Shown here: positions 16,280 to 25,292 of the stretch, piece after piece
Position numbering within the stretch: the stretch's first letter is position 1
Layout: every line of letters begins with the position of its first letter
Assembly: GCA_944322355.1 (NCBI GenBank)
Contig: CALUOT010000001.1
Coordinates: 92,714 to 156,713 of the forward strand
Origin: an uncultured Bacteroides sp.
GTDB taxonomy: Bacteria > Bacteroidota > Bacteroidia > Bacteroidales > Bacteroidaceae
Length of the DNA: 64,000 bases
Reading direction: 5' to 3'
Made by a program: the position numbers and the translations under genes
Notes under the pieces: model-generated
Seen by the model: the letters and a program-made list of their open reading frames with translations, nothing else
What the model was told of the DNA's origin: nothing
Databases searched by the model: none

Positions 16280-17824
16280 TTAGGTTCTTTCTTTCTTATA
16301 ATAGGGTATCAGCAGGACTAGCAGAGCACTGCCGGTACATATCCAAATGGTGCTTCCTGTGATGTCCTTCATGGCTACCAGTGTGGCTTGCAGTCGCACC
16401 GGCGCCGTGAGGCTGAACGAGGCACGCGGGTCGTCCATGCGTACGTCTTGTGCCAGGCGGGCGATGTAGTGTTGTTGCCGTTCTTGCATCCAGTTACTGT
16501 AGACGGAGGTGCCTACGGCGGTGGCCACGACATTGCGGACGGCTACCATCAGGAAAAGCCAGGTGGCGAAATAGCGCACGGGCAGATGTTTCATGGCAAA
16601 GGCACAAGTGACGGAATAAAGTATCAGCAACCCTGTCCAATGGATGATGGTGGGAAAGATGGCATGCTCATAGGCTCCCATCGTTTGGTAATGGAAGTAC
16701 ATGTAGAGGTTGGCGCATAGCATGAGCCCGAATCCGGTGGCATAGATGTAGCGGAAGGCAATTTGCTTTTTGACCATGATGACGCACAATACCAGTCCCG
16801 CCAGTATGCCCGGAATGGTCCAGCAAGAGAGGGTTGCCCCTTGCAGATTACCGGCCGGGGTAGAGAGTTTGATGTAAGAAGTGACAAACGTCGTACAGGC
16901 ATTGACCAACATGGCAAGCATGAACACACCGATGCTGTACCACGTATTGCGGTAGCGGAACACGTCCAATTCCAGTAAAGGTTGCTTCGGTGAACGGGCC
17001 TGTAACCAGAGGAAGGCTTCTCCACTTGTCAACGTCAAGGCCAAGGCGGTGCACATGCGTGAGCTGTCGAACCAGTCGTACGTCTTGCCATATACCATCA
17101 TGTAGCAGAAGCCTCCCATGGCCAGTGCTATTAGCAGGGTATCGGCCAAGCGGCTGTAATTCACTTCCCAGCGTCGGGTGGGAGCGGAACAGAAAGTCAG
17201 CAGTACCAGCAGTATGGCCGTGAGCAGCATGCCCACTACCCAATAATAGGAATACTCCCAGCGGAACTCGTAAGCTATCCAGGCCGATACGTAGTTGCTC
17301 AGTTGCACGATGCAAAGGATGTAGGCATAGAGAACCGGCATGAGGATGCTTCGGGCATGTTCGCCTTGGTAGGCGGCTTCCGGTGTCGGCGGTTCGTGCA
17401 GGAACATGTCGAGGGTGTTCAGTCCTAACAAGTAGGGGGCAATGACAAACGTGGTGTTCAGCACCAGACCTACGCGGAGGAAACCTATCAACAGACAGCA
17501 TCCGGCCAATAAAGGGAGTGAAGAAGCATGGGCGCATACCAGGTTGAGCACTATAAGCAAGGAGAACCCGCCTACGTAGACATGCTTCACGTTGCGTGCC
17601 TGCAAATAGGGCAACAGGAAAGGAAATACCAGCGACATACCTATGCTGGCGCAGAAGCTGAGAAACTGGAAATCTTCGCTCAGCACGCCCATGCTGCCCG
17701 TCATCTCGTTGATGTTGCTCAGATACACACCTCCCGAAAAGAAGAGCGGTACGAACAGCAACAGCAGGATGAGCACTCCCAGCGGTTTCGGCACCCGGTC
17801 ATGGAAAGGATAATTCGTTTTCAT
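16280..17824 (-). CDS. EmrB-type MFS efflux permease (DHA2-like)
   Basis: 514 residues with about fourteen hydrophobic segments. The N-terminus PKPLGVLILLLLFVPLFFSGGVYLSNI and the inner-membrane topology fit Bacteroidetes EmrB-like permeases. It lies 13 nt behind the HlyD-family adaptor, and upstream of both is a TolC homologue, so the three would form a tripartite pump spanning both membranes. The substrate is unknown. The drug-exporter label rests on architecture. Confidence 0.85.
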   Translation of the reverse strand: MKTNYPFHDRVPKPLGVLILLLLFVPLFFSGGVYLSNINEMTGSMGVLSEDFQFLSFCASIGMSLVFPFLLPYLQARNVKHVYVGGFSLLIVLNLVCAHASSLPLLAGCCLLIGFLRVGLVLNTTFVIAPYLLGLNTLDMFLHEPPTPEAAYQGEHARSILMPVLYAYILCIVQLSNYVSAWIAYEFRWEYSYYWVVGMLLTAILLVLLTFCSAPTRRWEVNYSRLADTLLIALAMGGFCYMMVYGKTYDWFDSSRMCTALALTLTSGEAFLWLQARSPKQPLLELDVFRYRNTWYSIGVFMLAMLVNACTTFVTSYIKLSTPAGNLQGATLSCWTIPGILAGLVLCVIMVKKQIAFRYIYATGFGLMLCANLYMYFHYQTMGAYEHAIFPTIIHWTGLLILYSVTCAFAMKHLPVRYFATWLFLMVAVRNVVATAVGTSVYSNWMQERQQHYIARLAQDVRMDDPRASFSLTAPVRLQATLVAMKDITGSTIWICTGSALLVLLIPYYKKERT

Positions 17825-17837
17825 GGCTTCCTCCGCA

Positions 17838-18905
17838 TTATAAGTCAGCTTTTACTACGCACATCATCCCCGCAGCCAGTCGTCGGTTGTCTTCGTCCGA
17901 TAGGTCTATCAGGTCGATGCGTACCGGTACGCGCTGCTGGATTTTTACGAAGTTTCCGGCCGAGTTGTCCGTAGGTACCAACGAATACTTCGATCCGGTG
18001 GCATTGCTGATGGCCGTGATGCGTCCGCGGAACGTCTTGTCCCGGAAGGCATCTACTGTCACTTCCACTTCTTGTCCGATGGAAAGTGAGGCTATCTGTG
18101 TCTCCTTGTAGTTGGCTACGACCCACTTGCGGCTGTCGGGTATAAGGGTGGTGATGGTTTGGCCTGCTCCTACCAGTTGGCCTTCTTCGATGGAGCGGCG
18201 GCCCAGATAACCGTTGCATGGTGCCAACACGACGGTATAGGACAGGTTGAGGCGTGCCATCTCCACCGCAGCTTCGGCACGAAGGATGGCCGCTACGGCG
18301 TTTTCTTGCCGCTGGTCTACTTCGGTGACGGACGAACGGGCGGCATCACGCTGTTGCTTCAGGGATGTGACCCGGGCACGTGCCATTTCCAATTGTGTCT
18401 CATACTGCTCTACCATAATCGGTGTAGCTGCTTTCTTTTCCAGCAAGGTGCTGTAGCGGCGATAGTCCTTCTCCAGTTGCTCCACGCGGAACTGGGCTTC
18501 GGCGATGGAGGCATCGTAGGCTGAGGCCGTGTTCGCAGCCGTGTTCAACGTATGTCCCACGACCTTGCGTCCGCTACGGGCATCCATCAAGGCTGCTTCG
18601 GCCTCTTTCAGGCGGATGCGATATTCCTCGTCCTCTATGATTAATAGCGTGTCGCCTTGATGGACGTACTGGTGCTCGGTGAAGCAGATGCGACGGATGT
18701 AACCCGGTACGCGTACGTTGACGGGCGAGAGGTATTGCTCCACCTGCGCATCATCGGTTGTTTCACTTCCTTTATAGCCGATAAAAAGGTTGGCTACTTC
18801 CCACAGCCCCCACACTACGAGGCAGATGCCGATGGTGGCGGTGGCTTTTCTCAGGCCGGAGGTTCTCCGGGCTTCTTTTTCTTGTTGGTTGTTGGTTGCT
18901 TCCAT
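17838..18905 (-). CDS. HlyD/EmrA-family periplasmic adaptor
   Basis: 355 residues. One N-terminal membrane helix (about 24-42) is followed by the biotinyl-lipoyl-like half GSETTDDAQVEQYLSPVNVRVPGYI, a long coiled-coil (about 95-210, heptads rich in E, A, L, Q) and the second lipoyl half VLAPCNGYLGRRSIEEGQLVGAGQ. It links the inner-membrane permease to the TolC channel. A 210-nt gap separates it from tolC upstream, largely filled by repeat array C; the permease follows 13 nt downstream. Confidence 0.92.
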   Translation of the reverse strand: MEATNNQQEKEARRTSGLRKATATIGICLVVWGLWEVANLFIGYKGSETTDDAQVEQYLSPVNVRVPGYIRRICFTEHQYVHQGDTLLIIEDEEYRIRLKEAEAALMDARSGRKVVGHTLNTAANTASAYDASIAEAQFRVEQLEKDYRRYSTLLEKKAATPIMVEQYETQLEMARARVTSLKQQRDAARSSVTEVDQRQENAVAAILRAEAAVEMARLNLSYTVVLAPCNGYLGRRSIEEGQLVGAGQTITTLIPDSRKWVVANYKETQIASLSIGQEVEVTVDAFRDKTFRGRITAISNATGSKYSLVPTDNSAGNFVKIQQRVPVRIDLIDLSDEDNRRLAAGMMCVVKADL

Positions 18906-18978
18906 ATACTATTTATTTTATAGGAATAACCTTCTGAGTGAAGGTTTTCGTAAGTTGTTGTTTCACAGATGGGTAGGA

Positions 18979-19093
18979 GGACCAGCAATTTTCAAAGTCT
19001 GGTCCGTCGTGGACCTCGGTGTGGTCCGGGCCGGACCATGGTAAGGTCCAAGGCGGACCTCAGTATGGTCCAACAGGGACCAAAGTCAGGTCC
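18979..19093. repeat. 22-bp-period array C (GGTCC/GGACC type), 115 bp
   Basis: GGTCC occurs at 19001, 19023, 19045, 19067 and 19089, and GGACC at 19011, 19033, 19055 and 19077, all at exact 22-bp steps. This gives four palindromes GGTCC-N5-GGACC. A leading GGACC at 18979, exactly one period before the first GGTCC, pairs as ggaccag...ctggtcc with 19005. The element lies inside the efflux operon, between tolC and the adaptor gene. An element of the same 115-bp length and layout lies at 48754-48868. Confidence 0.9.
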
Positions 19094-19115
19094 GACGCTC
19101 TTCGGCCGTTGGGGC

Positions 19116-20459
19116 TCATTGGGATAGTTCATCCAGTCGTCCCGATAGCTTCAGTAGCGTGAGTTGAGCGACGTTGCATTGGCAGTGTGCCTGTACGCAG
19201 GCGGCTTGTGCGTCGCGCAGACGCATTTCGTCTTGCAGCAGTTCGGTCATCGAGGCTATGCCTTCTTTGTACTTTTCTTCGGTCACGTTATACACATCTT
19301 CCGCTTGCCGGTAGTTGTCCTGTTGCGTATGAAACACCTCCAGGTTGTGACGGAACTGGCGTGAGGCATCGGCATATTCCTTGTCCAATAGTTTGCGTTG
19401 TTGCTCCAAGGCGGTCTGTGCCTGTTGGTAGTCATAGCGGTATTGGGTCACTTTCAGCTTCTTGTCGCGTCCGTCGAAGATGGGGATGTGTACGGACAGG
19501 GCGAGATACGTGTTGCCAAACCAGTTGTGGGTAGCGTGGTTGGTGTGGAAGAAGTGGCGGAATTCTTCCTGATAGCCTATGGCCCCCAGTCTTCCGGCTA
19601 ACGAGAGGGAAGGTAGGTAGCCGGCACGTACCGCTTTGATTTGTTTCTCAATCAGTTCTTGCCGGGTGGAGAGCAAACGGAGCTCGGGCAGGGAAGAACT
19701 GACACCTGGGGTCGGGTTGGGGGAGACGTCGGCGGGCATGGGCAGGACGGCAAGCGGCACATCGGGTGCCAAGTCCAGCAAGAAGCGGAGTAAGTTGAGC
19801 TGTTGTTCGTGCAGAGTGGCGTACTGGTCGCGTTGTGCCGTGAGGCTTTTCCGGTTGATTTGTACGCGGGTGAGGTCTACTTCCAGCACCACGCCTCCTT
19901 TATACAGTTCTTCGGTGATGAGGCAGAGCGAATCCATGCGCTGGATGTTCTCGTCCAGCAGGCGTTGTTGTTCCAGCGAGGCTTGTGCCAGATAATAGAC
20001 GTTGCTGATTTGCACGGTGAGGTCTTCTACCGCTTTTTCGTAGGATACGTTACGGAGATTTTGTACGGTTTGAGCCACTTGGTTGGCCGATAATATCGTC
20101 TGGTTGTAGAGCGGGACACTCAGGTTGATACCGGCGCTCATGGTGTACTGCATGGATTGTATTTTTTGCCAAGTAGGTTCATCGGCAAAGTCGGTGCCGA
20201 GTAAGGTACCGGTGGTGACATTGGCTGGCTTCATCAGGTAATCCATCATCTGGAAGTCGGCAGCCAACACCGGTAGCAGCCGCGAACGGCTTTGTGTCAA
20301 AGCGGTTTGGCTTTTCAGTACATCCACGCGGGTATTCTCCAGGGTAAGGTTGTTGCGGATACCCGTTTCGATGCACGCTTTCAGGGAGAGCGTTCCCTGC
20401 TGTCCATATAAGGCGGATGTACAGAGAAGCGACAGGAGTAAAATGAATCGATGTTTCAT
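19116..20459 (-). CDS. TolC-family outer-membrane efflux channel
   Basis: 447 residues with a signal peptide (LLLSLLCTSALYGQ). The typical TolC repeat pattern follows: SLKACIETGIRNNLTLENTRVDVLKSQ near the N-terminus and a second half with KVTQYRYDYQQAQTALEQQRK, heavy in Q, A and L alpha-barrel heptads. It is the first gene of the efflux operon. A TACCTTTG box lies at 20496-20489, and upstream are two direct TGCAA-n-TTTC-like half-sites. The divergent AraC gene shares this control region. Confidence 0.92.
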   Translation of the reverse strand: MKHRFILLLSLLCTSALYGQQGTLSLKACIETGIRNNLTLENTRVDVLKSQTALTQSRSRLLPVLAADFQMMDYLMKPANVTTGTLLGTDFADEPTWQKIQSMQYTMSAGINLSVPLYNQTILSANQVAQTVQNLRNVSYEKAVEDLTVQISNVYYLAQASLEQQRLLDENIQRMDSLCLITEELYKGGVVLEVDLTRVQINRKSLTAQRDQYATLHEQQLNLLRFLLDLAPDVPLAVLPMPADVSPNPTPGVSSSLPELRLLSTRQELIEKQIKAVRAGYLPSLSLAGRLGAIGYQEEFRHFFHTNHATHNWFGNTYLALSVHIPIFDGRDKKLKVTQYRYDYQQAQTALEQQRKLLDKEYADASRQFRHNLEVFHTQQDNYRQAEDVYNVTEEKYKEGIASMTELLQDEMRLRDAQAACVQAHCQCNVAQLTLLKLSGRLDELSQ

Positions 20460-20488
20460 ATCGTTATGCTTTTTATTGTTTGCTGATG

Positions 20489-20550
20489 CAAAGGTAGTTT
20501 GTCGCTTTTAGGCAAAGAAGTGCAACTTTCGGCAAGCATTGTGCAATTTC
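20489..20550 (-). promoter_or_regulatory. tolC promoter with direct-repeat AraC-type operator
   Basis: The -7 box TACCTTTG lies at 20496-20489. Just upstream, two similar direct repeats, tgcaactttc at 20521-20530 and tgcaatttc at 20542-20550, are spaced 21 bp start to start, two helical turns. This is the usual geometry of AraC-family activator sites next to a promoter. The AraC-type gene begins about 100 nt further on the other strand. No good -33 TTTG is present, consistent with an activator-dependent promoter. Confidence 0.55.
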
Positions 20551-20647
20551 AACGATATACCAGTAAAAAGGAAACTGAGAACGCTTTTGCTTTAGATTTA
20601 ATTCGTTAATTTACAATCGTTATTCAGCAAAAATAAGGAGAGCCGTT

Positions 20648-21484
20648 ATGAATGAACCTTTGTATAAAACGTATAGTATCGATGACCTGTATGCCAATTA
20701 CGGAACTGTTTCGTTTAATAAGTGTGGAATCTGTCTGTGTCGGCAGGGAGATGTGGATATCCTGATGAACAATCACAGCTATCATGTCGAGAAAGGGGGG
20801 CTTTATCTGTATACGCCTTATACTTTTATACGTATATTGCGTCGCAGTGAGGATTTTGATGGATATTTTATGGAAGGAGATTTGGATATGCTGGCCGTAG
20901 GATTGTCTCAAATTCCGGTGATGGATCGTTTGTTTATTCGCAATCATCCTTGTATTCAGTTACTACCTGAGCAATGTCGTCGTGTTGAGCAGATGCTGAG
21001 TATGCTCGATTCCCGTCACGAACGGATGCTGCAGGTTACTTCAGCGCGTTCTTTCAGATTGCTGAAGTTGGAGATGCAGAGCCTGATACAAGCTTTCTTG
21101 TTTGAGATGATGGAGCTTTATTTTGATAGTTTCCCGATAGAGGAATTGCAGCAGGGCAGGGAGGAAAGGATATTCAATACCTTTCTGATGTCGGTGCATC
21201 GGCATTGTGACAAGGAGCGTTCGGTGGTGTTCTATGCCGACGAGCAACACTTCTCTCCCAATTATCTGACGTCGGTCATCAAGGCTAAGTCCGGTCGTAC
21301 CGCCATCCAGTGGATTGAGACCATCACACTGGTTCATGCGCAACACTATCTGGGCAGCACCAAACTCAGTATCAAAGAAGTGGCGGATAAGTTGAACTTT
21401 CCCGACCAGTCCACTTTCGGAAGGTATTTTAAGAAGCATTGTGGCATGTCGCCGGTGGAATACAGGAAGAAAGCCATGGGATAG
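20648..21484 (+). CDS. AraC-family transcriptional regulator
   Basis: 278 residues. An N-terminal cupin-like sensor (GICLCRQGDVDILMNNHSYHVEKGGLYLY, about 25-55) is followed by two helix-turn-helix units at the C-terminus (FYADEQHFSPNYLTSVIKAKSGRTAIQWI, then SIKEVADKLNFPDQSTFGRYFKKHCGMSP). AAGGAG precedes the ATG by 9 nt. It is transcribed divergently from the efflux operon, and the direct repeats between them are its probable sites. The inducer is unknown. Confidence 0.9.
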   Translation: MNEPLYKTYSIDDLYANYGTVSFNKCGICLCRQGDVDILMNNHSYHVEKGGLYLYTPYTFIRILRRSEDFDGYFMEGDLDMLAVGLSQIPVMDRLFIRNHPCIQLLPEQCRRVEQMLSMLDSRHERMLQVTSARSFRLLKLEMQSLIQAFLFEMMELYFDSFPIEELQQGREERIFNTFLMSVHRHCDKERSVVFYADEQHFSPNYLTSVIKAKSGRTAIQWIETITLVHAQHYLGSTKLSIKEVADKLNFPDQSTFGRYFKKHCGMSPVEYRKKAMG

Positions 21485-21493
21485 TCACTAAAA

Positions 21494-21535
21494 AAGGAGG
21501 CGTGGCCTTCCTCAAGGAAAGACGCACACCTCCTT
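21494..21535. terminator. Bidirectional terminator between the AraC gene and glmM
   Basis: AAGGAGG pairs with CCTCCTT, extended by cgtg/cacac and a second small stem cttcc/ggaaag. It is preceded by an A-run on the plus strand, which is a T-run for the minus strand, and it lies in the 82-nt gap between convergent genes. Confidence 0.7.
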
Positions 21536-21566
21536 CGGCATACTTCAAGAAAGTGTCAGTATAATT

Positions 21567-22955
21567 TTATTGCGCTAAGTCTTCGATGACTTTCATGATT
21601 TCCTGACCGATGGCATCGGCCTCTTCTTGCGTGTGTGCTTCGCTATACACCCGGATGATGGGTTCGGTATTACTTTTGCGCAGGTGTACCCATTTTTCCG
21701 CAAAATCTATTTTGACTCCATCAATATCGTTGATTTCTTCATGTTTATACAGTTCTTTCACTTTGGCAAGGATGGCATCCACATCCGTTTCGGGGGTCAG
21801 GTCTACGCGATTCTTGGCCATGAAGTAGGCCGGATAGGTAGCACGCAGCTCGCTTACCTTTTTGCCTTCGTGTGCCAGGTGACTCAGGAAGAGGGCGATG
21901 CCTACCAATGCGTCACGTCCGTAGTGGCTGGCAGGGTAGATGACTCCTCCATTGCCTTCACCACCGATGACGGCTCCTGTTTCCTTCATCTTTGTCGTAA
22001 CGTTCACTTCGCCTACGGCCGAAGCATCATATTGTTGACCATATTGGCGGGTGACGTCGCGCAAGGCGCGAGTCGAACTGAGGTTGGACACCGTGCTTCC
22101 CGGAGTATGTTTCAGTACGTAGTCGGCCACGCTGACCAGCGTGTATTCTTCGCCGTACATGCGTCCGTCTTCGCAGATGATGGCTAAACGGTCTACATCG
22201 GGGTCGACCACGAACGCTACGTCGTTTCTTCCTTGTGCCATCAGTCCCATGATGTCGCTCAGGTTCTTTTCCAAGGGCTCGGGATTGTGTTGGAAGTTTC
22301 CGGTGGGTTCGCAATACAGTTTTTCTATATGCTTCACCCCCAAGGCTTCCAGCAATTGGGGCAGGATGATGCCTCCTACCGAGTTCACGCAATCAATGGC
22401 TACATAGAAATCGGCCTTACGGATGGCTTCTACATCGACTAAATCAAGTGCCAGTACGCTGTCTATATGCTTTTGATTATATGTCAGGTCTTGACGGTAG
22501 GTACCCAGTCGGTCGATTTCGGCATATTCAAAATCTTCAGCCTCGGCGATGCGGAGCACTTCATTGCCTTCTTCCTGATTGAGGAATTCTCCCTTCTCGT
22601 TTAGCAATTTCAAGGCGTTCCACTGTTTGGGGTTGTGCGAGGCTGTGAGGATGATTCCTCCGCTGGCGCCTTCCATGGTGACAGCCAGTTCGGTGGTGGG
22701 TGTCGTAGCCAGGTCAATATCTACTACGTCCCAACCCATCCCCATCAGGGTGCCGACTACTACATGCTTTACCATTTCACCGGAAAGGCGGGCATCCCGG
22801 CCTACTACGATTTTGTTGCTTTTCACCGTGCATGTTTGGCGGATAAGCGTGGCGTATGCCGAAGTGAATTTCACGATGTCAAGCGGGTTGAGTCCCTCGC
22901 CTGCATGACCGCCGATAGTTCCGCGAATGCCTGATATGGACTTAATGAGTGTCAT
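21567..22955 (-). CDS. glmM: Phosphoglucosamine mutase
   Basis: 462 residues of the alpha-D-phosphohexomutase family. The phosphoserine loop TASHNP places the active serine at 106; the metal-binding loop is DPDVDRLA near 250; the sugar-binding GGEGNGGVIYP near 333; and the phosphate-binding RKSNTEPIIRVYSEA near 430. It converts glucosamine-6-phosphate to glucosamine-1-phosphate for UDP-GlcNAc. The closest match by memory is the Bacteroidetes GlmM group; phosphomannomutase is the alternative. It lies 12 nt behind the DUF4827 gene on the same strand. Confidence 0.9.
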   Translation of the reverse strand: MTLIKSISGIRGTIGGHAGEGLNPLDIVKFTSAYATLIRQTCTVKSNKIVVGRDARLSGEMVKHVVVGTLMGMGWDVVDIDLATTPTTELAVTMEGASGGIILTASHNPKQWNALKLLNEKGEFLNQEEGNEVLRIAEAEDFEYAEIDRLGTYRQDLTYNQKHIDSVLALDLVDVEAIRKADFYVAIDCVNSVGGIILPQLLEALGVKHIEKLYCEPTGNFQHNPEPLEKNLSDIMGLMAQGRNDVAFVVDPDVDRLAIICEDGRMYGEEYTLVSVADYVLKHTPGSTVSNLSSTRALRDVTRQYGQQYDASAVGEVNVTTKMKETGAVIGGEGNGGVIYPASHYGRDALVGIALFLSHLAHEGKKVSELRATYPAYFMAKNRVDLTPETDVDAILAKVKELYKHEEINDIDGVKIDFAEKWVHLRKSNTEPIIRVYSEAHTQEEADAIGQEIMKVIEDLAQ

Positions 22956-22967
22956 AGGAAAACGGTT

Positions 22968-23588
22968 TTATTTCCAGATTTGGTATTTGGTAATGTCGTA
23001 ATAGTAAGGGTAAACGTATTGCTGGGCCGGCATATGTCCCATTTCAGCCGGTACAATCAGGCGTACATGGGCCCGGTCGCGTATATATTCCAGCGGCACG
23101 AGCCAGCCGGCTGGAACAGCGGTATTGCTGTTGCCATAGGTGGCGATAAACATGCCCGCAGGATTGGTCGTAAAAATGCCTGCAATGGAAGATTCGGTTT
23201 CCGTATACCTGAATTCGTCCACAATTTGCGGATAAGACAGGTTGGAGCAGGTCGTGTCTTCGTCTATCAGGCTATATTCCATGAAGCGTACTAAAATAAT
23301 GTCGTTGTTCTTGACCGTATCGGCCGGATTGTCCGAACCTTTGTCTACGATTTGCATGTAGACACCGCTGGCCAGTTGTACGAATTCGTTTTCTTCGACA
23401 TTGGTGACGGAATCATTGGCGTAGAATTCGCTTTGGCTGATGACCTTGATGTTGTGCTTGTTGATGAAGTCGGCTATGGCATCGTCTTCGCGCTCCAGCC
23501 GCTCGGCGTAGGTCATGGTGTCATCACAAGCTTGAAAGGCCAGGCAAGCTATCAGTATGCTTACAAAGGATAGAAGTAATTTTTTCAT
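22968..23588 (-). CDS. DUF4827 lipoprotein
   Basis: 206 residues. The lipoprotein signal ends ILIACLAFQAC, with Cys20. The mature part (YAERLEREDDAIADFINKHNIKVISQSEFY, then NNDIILVRFMEYSL and AHVRLIVPAEMGH) matches DUF4827 and resembles an FKBP-type prolyl isomerase fold. A TACTTTTG box at 23622-23615 starts an operon with glmM. The role is unknown; a periplasmic folding helper is plausible. Confidence 0.85.
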   Translation of the reverse strand: MKKLLLSFVSILIACLAFQACDDTMTYAERLEREDDAIADFINKHNIKVISQSEFYANDSVTNVEENEFVQLASGVYMQIVDKGSDNPADTVKNNDIILVRFMEYSLIDEDTTCSNLSYPQIVDEFRYTETESSIAGIFTTNPAGMFIATYGNSNTAVPAGWLVPLEYIRDRAHVRLIVPAEMGHMPAQQYVYPYYYDITKYQIWK

Positions 23589-23687
23589 TGTTACGAATGG
23601 TTATATTTGCATTGCAAAAGTATCTGATTTCCTTGAATCTTGAAGAACGAGAATGGTAAAGTTCGTATCTTTTAACCTTTATGTCCT

Positions 23688-24731
23688 TCACTTTGCATCC
23701 TTTTCGTTCAGTAACGGTTTATATTTCTCCAGTGCTTGTTCAAATCGTTGCCGGGCTTCTTCCATGGTGCCGTATAGTTCACCTCCCGATGCGTTCAGAT
23801 GTCCGCCTCCGTTGAAGAACTCTGCGGCCAACTGGTTGCAGGGGAAAGAGCCTACCGACCGAAGCGATATTTTGATCATCGGTTTCTCGGTGTCCTCGCG
23901 CAGGAAGCAGGACAACACGATGTTCTTGATGCTAAGCGGTATGTTGACAAAGCCTTCGCTATCGCCCCGGATGTAGTTGAACTGCTTTTGCTCCTTCACG
24001 GTGAGCGAGATCAGGGCGGCGCGGTGTTCGGGATAGACTTTCATCTGCGTCAGTACATGCCCCATCAGGCGCAGACGGCTTTCGGAGTAGGTGTTGAAGA
24101 CCTTGCGGTAGATGGCGTCTTTGTCAATGCCTTTGGACAGCAACTCGCTGATGATGAAGTAGATTTCACGGTTGTTGGAGTTGTAGGTGAAGCCTCCCGT
24201 GTCGGTCATCATGCCTGTGTAGATGCATTCGGCTCCTTCCTTGGTGATGTCGTTGAAGTAGCCCATGCGGCAGATAAGCCGGAAAACCAGTTCGGAAGTC
24301 GACGAGATGTGAGGGTGCGAGATGATAATCTGGCAGAAGTCCTCCGGATAGAGGTGATGGTCTATCAGTATCTTCCGGGCAGGCGAGGACTGGACGGCAG
24401 GAGCCATGGCGTCGATGCGGTGGATGGCGTTGAAGTCGAGGCAGCAGATGACGTCGGCTTCGGCTATCAGCCGGTTGGCAAAGTCCCGGTAGCGGTCGTA
24501 CAGCAAGATTTCTTTGCTTCCGGGCATCCACTTGAGGAAGTCGGGAAAGGCGTTGGGGACGATGACATGGACCGTTTTCCCTTGAGCGTTCAGAAAGTGC
24601 CACAAGCCCAGCGAGGAGCCGATGGCATCTCCGTCGGGACTGATGTGGGATACGATGACTATCTTTTCGGCCCGTGCCATCCATTTGGCAAAGTGGTCGA
24701 TGTTCGCTTGGTCTATTACTTTACTTAACAT
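23688..24731 (-). CDS. DHH-family phosphoesterase (NrnA-like)
   Basis: 347 residues. The DHH domain shows VSHISPDGDAIGSSLGLW (about 28-45), CCLDFNAIHR and the DHH-equivalent LIDHHLYP near 133. The DHHA1 domain ends with FFNGGGHLNASGG near 305. Proteins of this type degrade nano-RNA, pAp or cyclic dinucleotides in the cytoplasm with Mn2+. The label NrnA is the most likely of these but is not settled by sequence. A TACTTTTG box lies at 24767-24760. Confidence 0.88.
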   Translation of the reverse strand: MLSKVIDQANIDHFAKWMARAEKIVIVSHISPDGDAIGSSLGLWHFLNAQGKTVHVIVPNAFPDFLKWMPGSKEILLYDRYRDFANRLIAEADVICCLDFNAIHRIDAMAPAVQSSPARKILIDHHLYPEDFCQIIISHPHISSTSELVFRLICRMGYFNDITKEGAECIYTGMMTDTGGFTYNSNNREIYFIISELLSKGIDKDAIYRKVFNTYSESRLRLMGHVLTQMKVYPEHRAALISLTVKEQKQFNYIRGDSEGFVNIPLSIKNIVLSCFLREDTEKPMIKISLRSVGSFPCNQLAAEFFNGGGHLNASGGELYGTMEEARQRFEQALEKYKPLLNEKDAK

Positions 24732-24793
24732 GTCGGTCGGTCTTTATGGATTGAGTCGGCAAAAGTAGGAAAAATCGGCGGAATAATGATGCT

Positions 24794-25231
24794 TTATCGG
24801 CGGGAATCTTCTTTGGCGGCGCATTCGGGGCAGAGGCCTTTCAGCACGTAGTTGATGCTGCTGAGGGTGAAACCGTCAGGTAGCTTGACTATCGGGGTGG
24901 GGATGTTGGTGAAGCAAAACGTGTGGTTGCATCGCACGCAGTGGAAGTGCGTGTGCAGGTCGTTCACCTCGCACGAGCACGAAGCGTGGCATACGGCGTA
25001 TTTGAACGACCCCGTCCCGTCGTCGATGCTATGCACCAGGTGGTGGGACAGGAAGAGGGTCAGCGTGCGGTAGATGGTGGACTTGTCCACCGTGTCGAGC
25101 AGGTCTTCCAAGTCGAGCAGGGACACCGAACGCCCTGCCTGCATCATGGCCTTCAGCACCAGCAGGCGGATGGCGGTGGGTTGTATGTCGCGCTTGTTCA
25201 GCAGTTCCAGGTATAAATTCTCGTCTTCCAT
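24794..25231 (-). CDS. Fur-family metal-responsive regulator (Zur-like)
   Basis: 145 residues. An N-terminal winged helix (RDIQPTAIRLLVLKAMMQAGRSVSLLDLEDLL, then VDKSTIYRTLTLFLSHHLV) precedes a dimerisation domain with HTHFHCVRCNHTFCF and a C-terminal CPEC, giving two CxxC pairs for structural zinc. It lies 139 nt downstream of the zinc/cadmium-type P-type ATPase gene on the same strand, with repeat array D between. This suggests zinc as the sensed metal; peroxide or iron sensing is less likely. Confidence 0.88.
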   Translation of the reverse strand: MEDENLYLELLNKRDIQPTAIRLLVLKAMMQAGRSVSLLDLEDLLDTVDKSTIYRTLTLFLSHHLVHSIDDGTGSFKYAVCHASCSCEVNDLHTHFHCVRCNHTFCFTNIPTPIVKLPDGFTLSSINYVLKGLCPECAAKEDSRR

Positions 25232-25292
25232 TCTCAGTCTTATATATTATATGGTGTAAATTCTTGCTTGTTCAGTCCCCGGTTTGGGAGAA

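Noticed and set aside
23653-23976. Plus-strand small protein in the gap before the DHH gene
   Set aside because: It is largely antisense to the C-terminal part of the DHH phosphoesterase gene and has no ribosome-binding site or motif.
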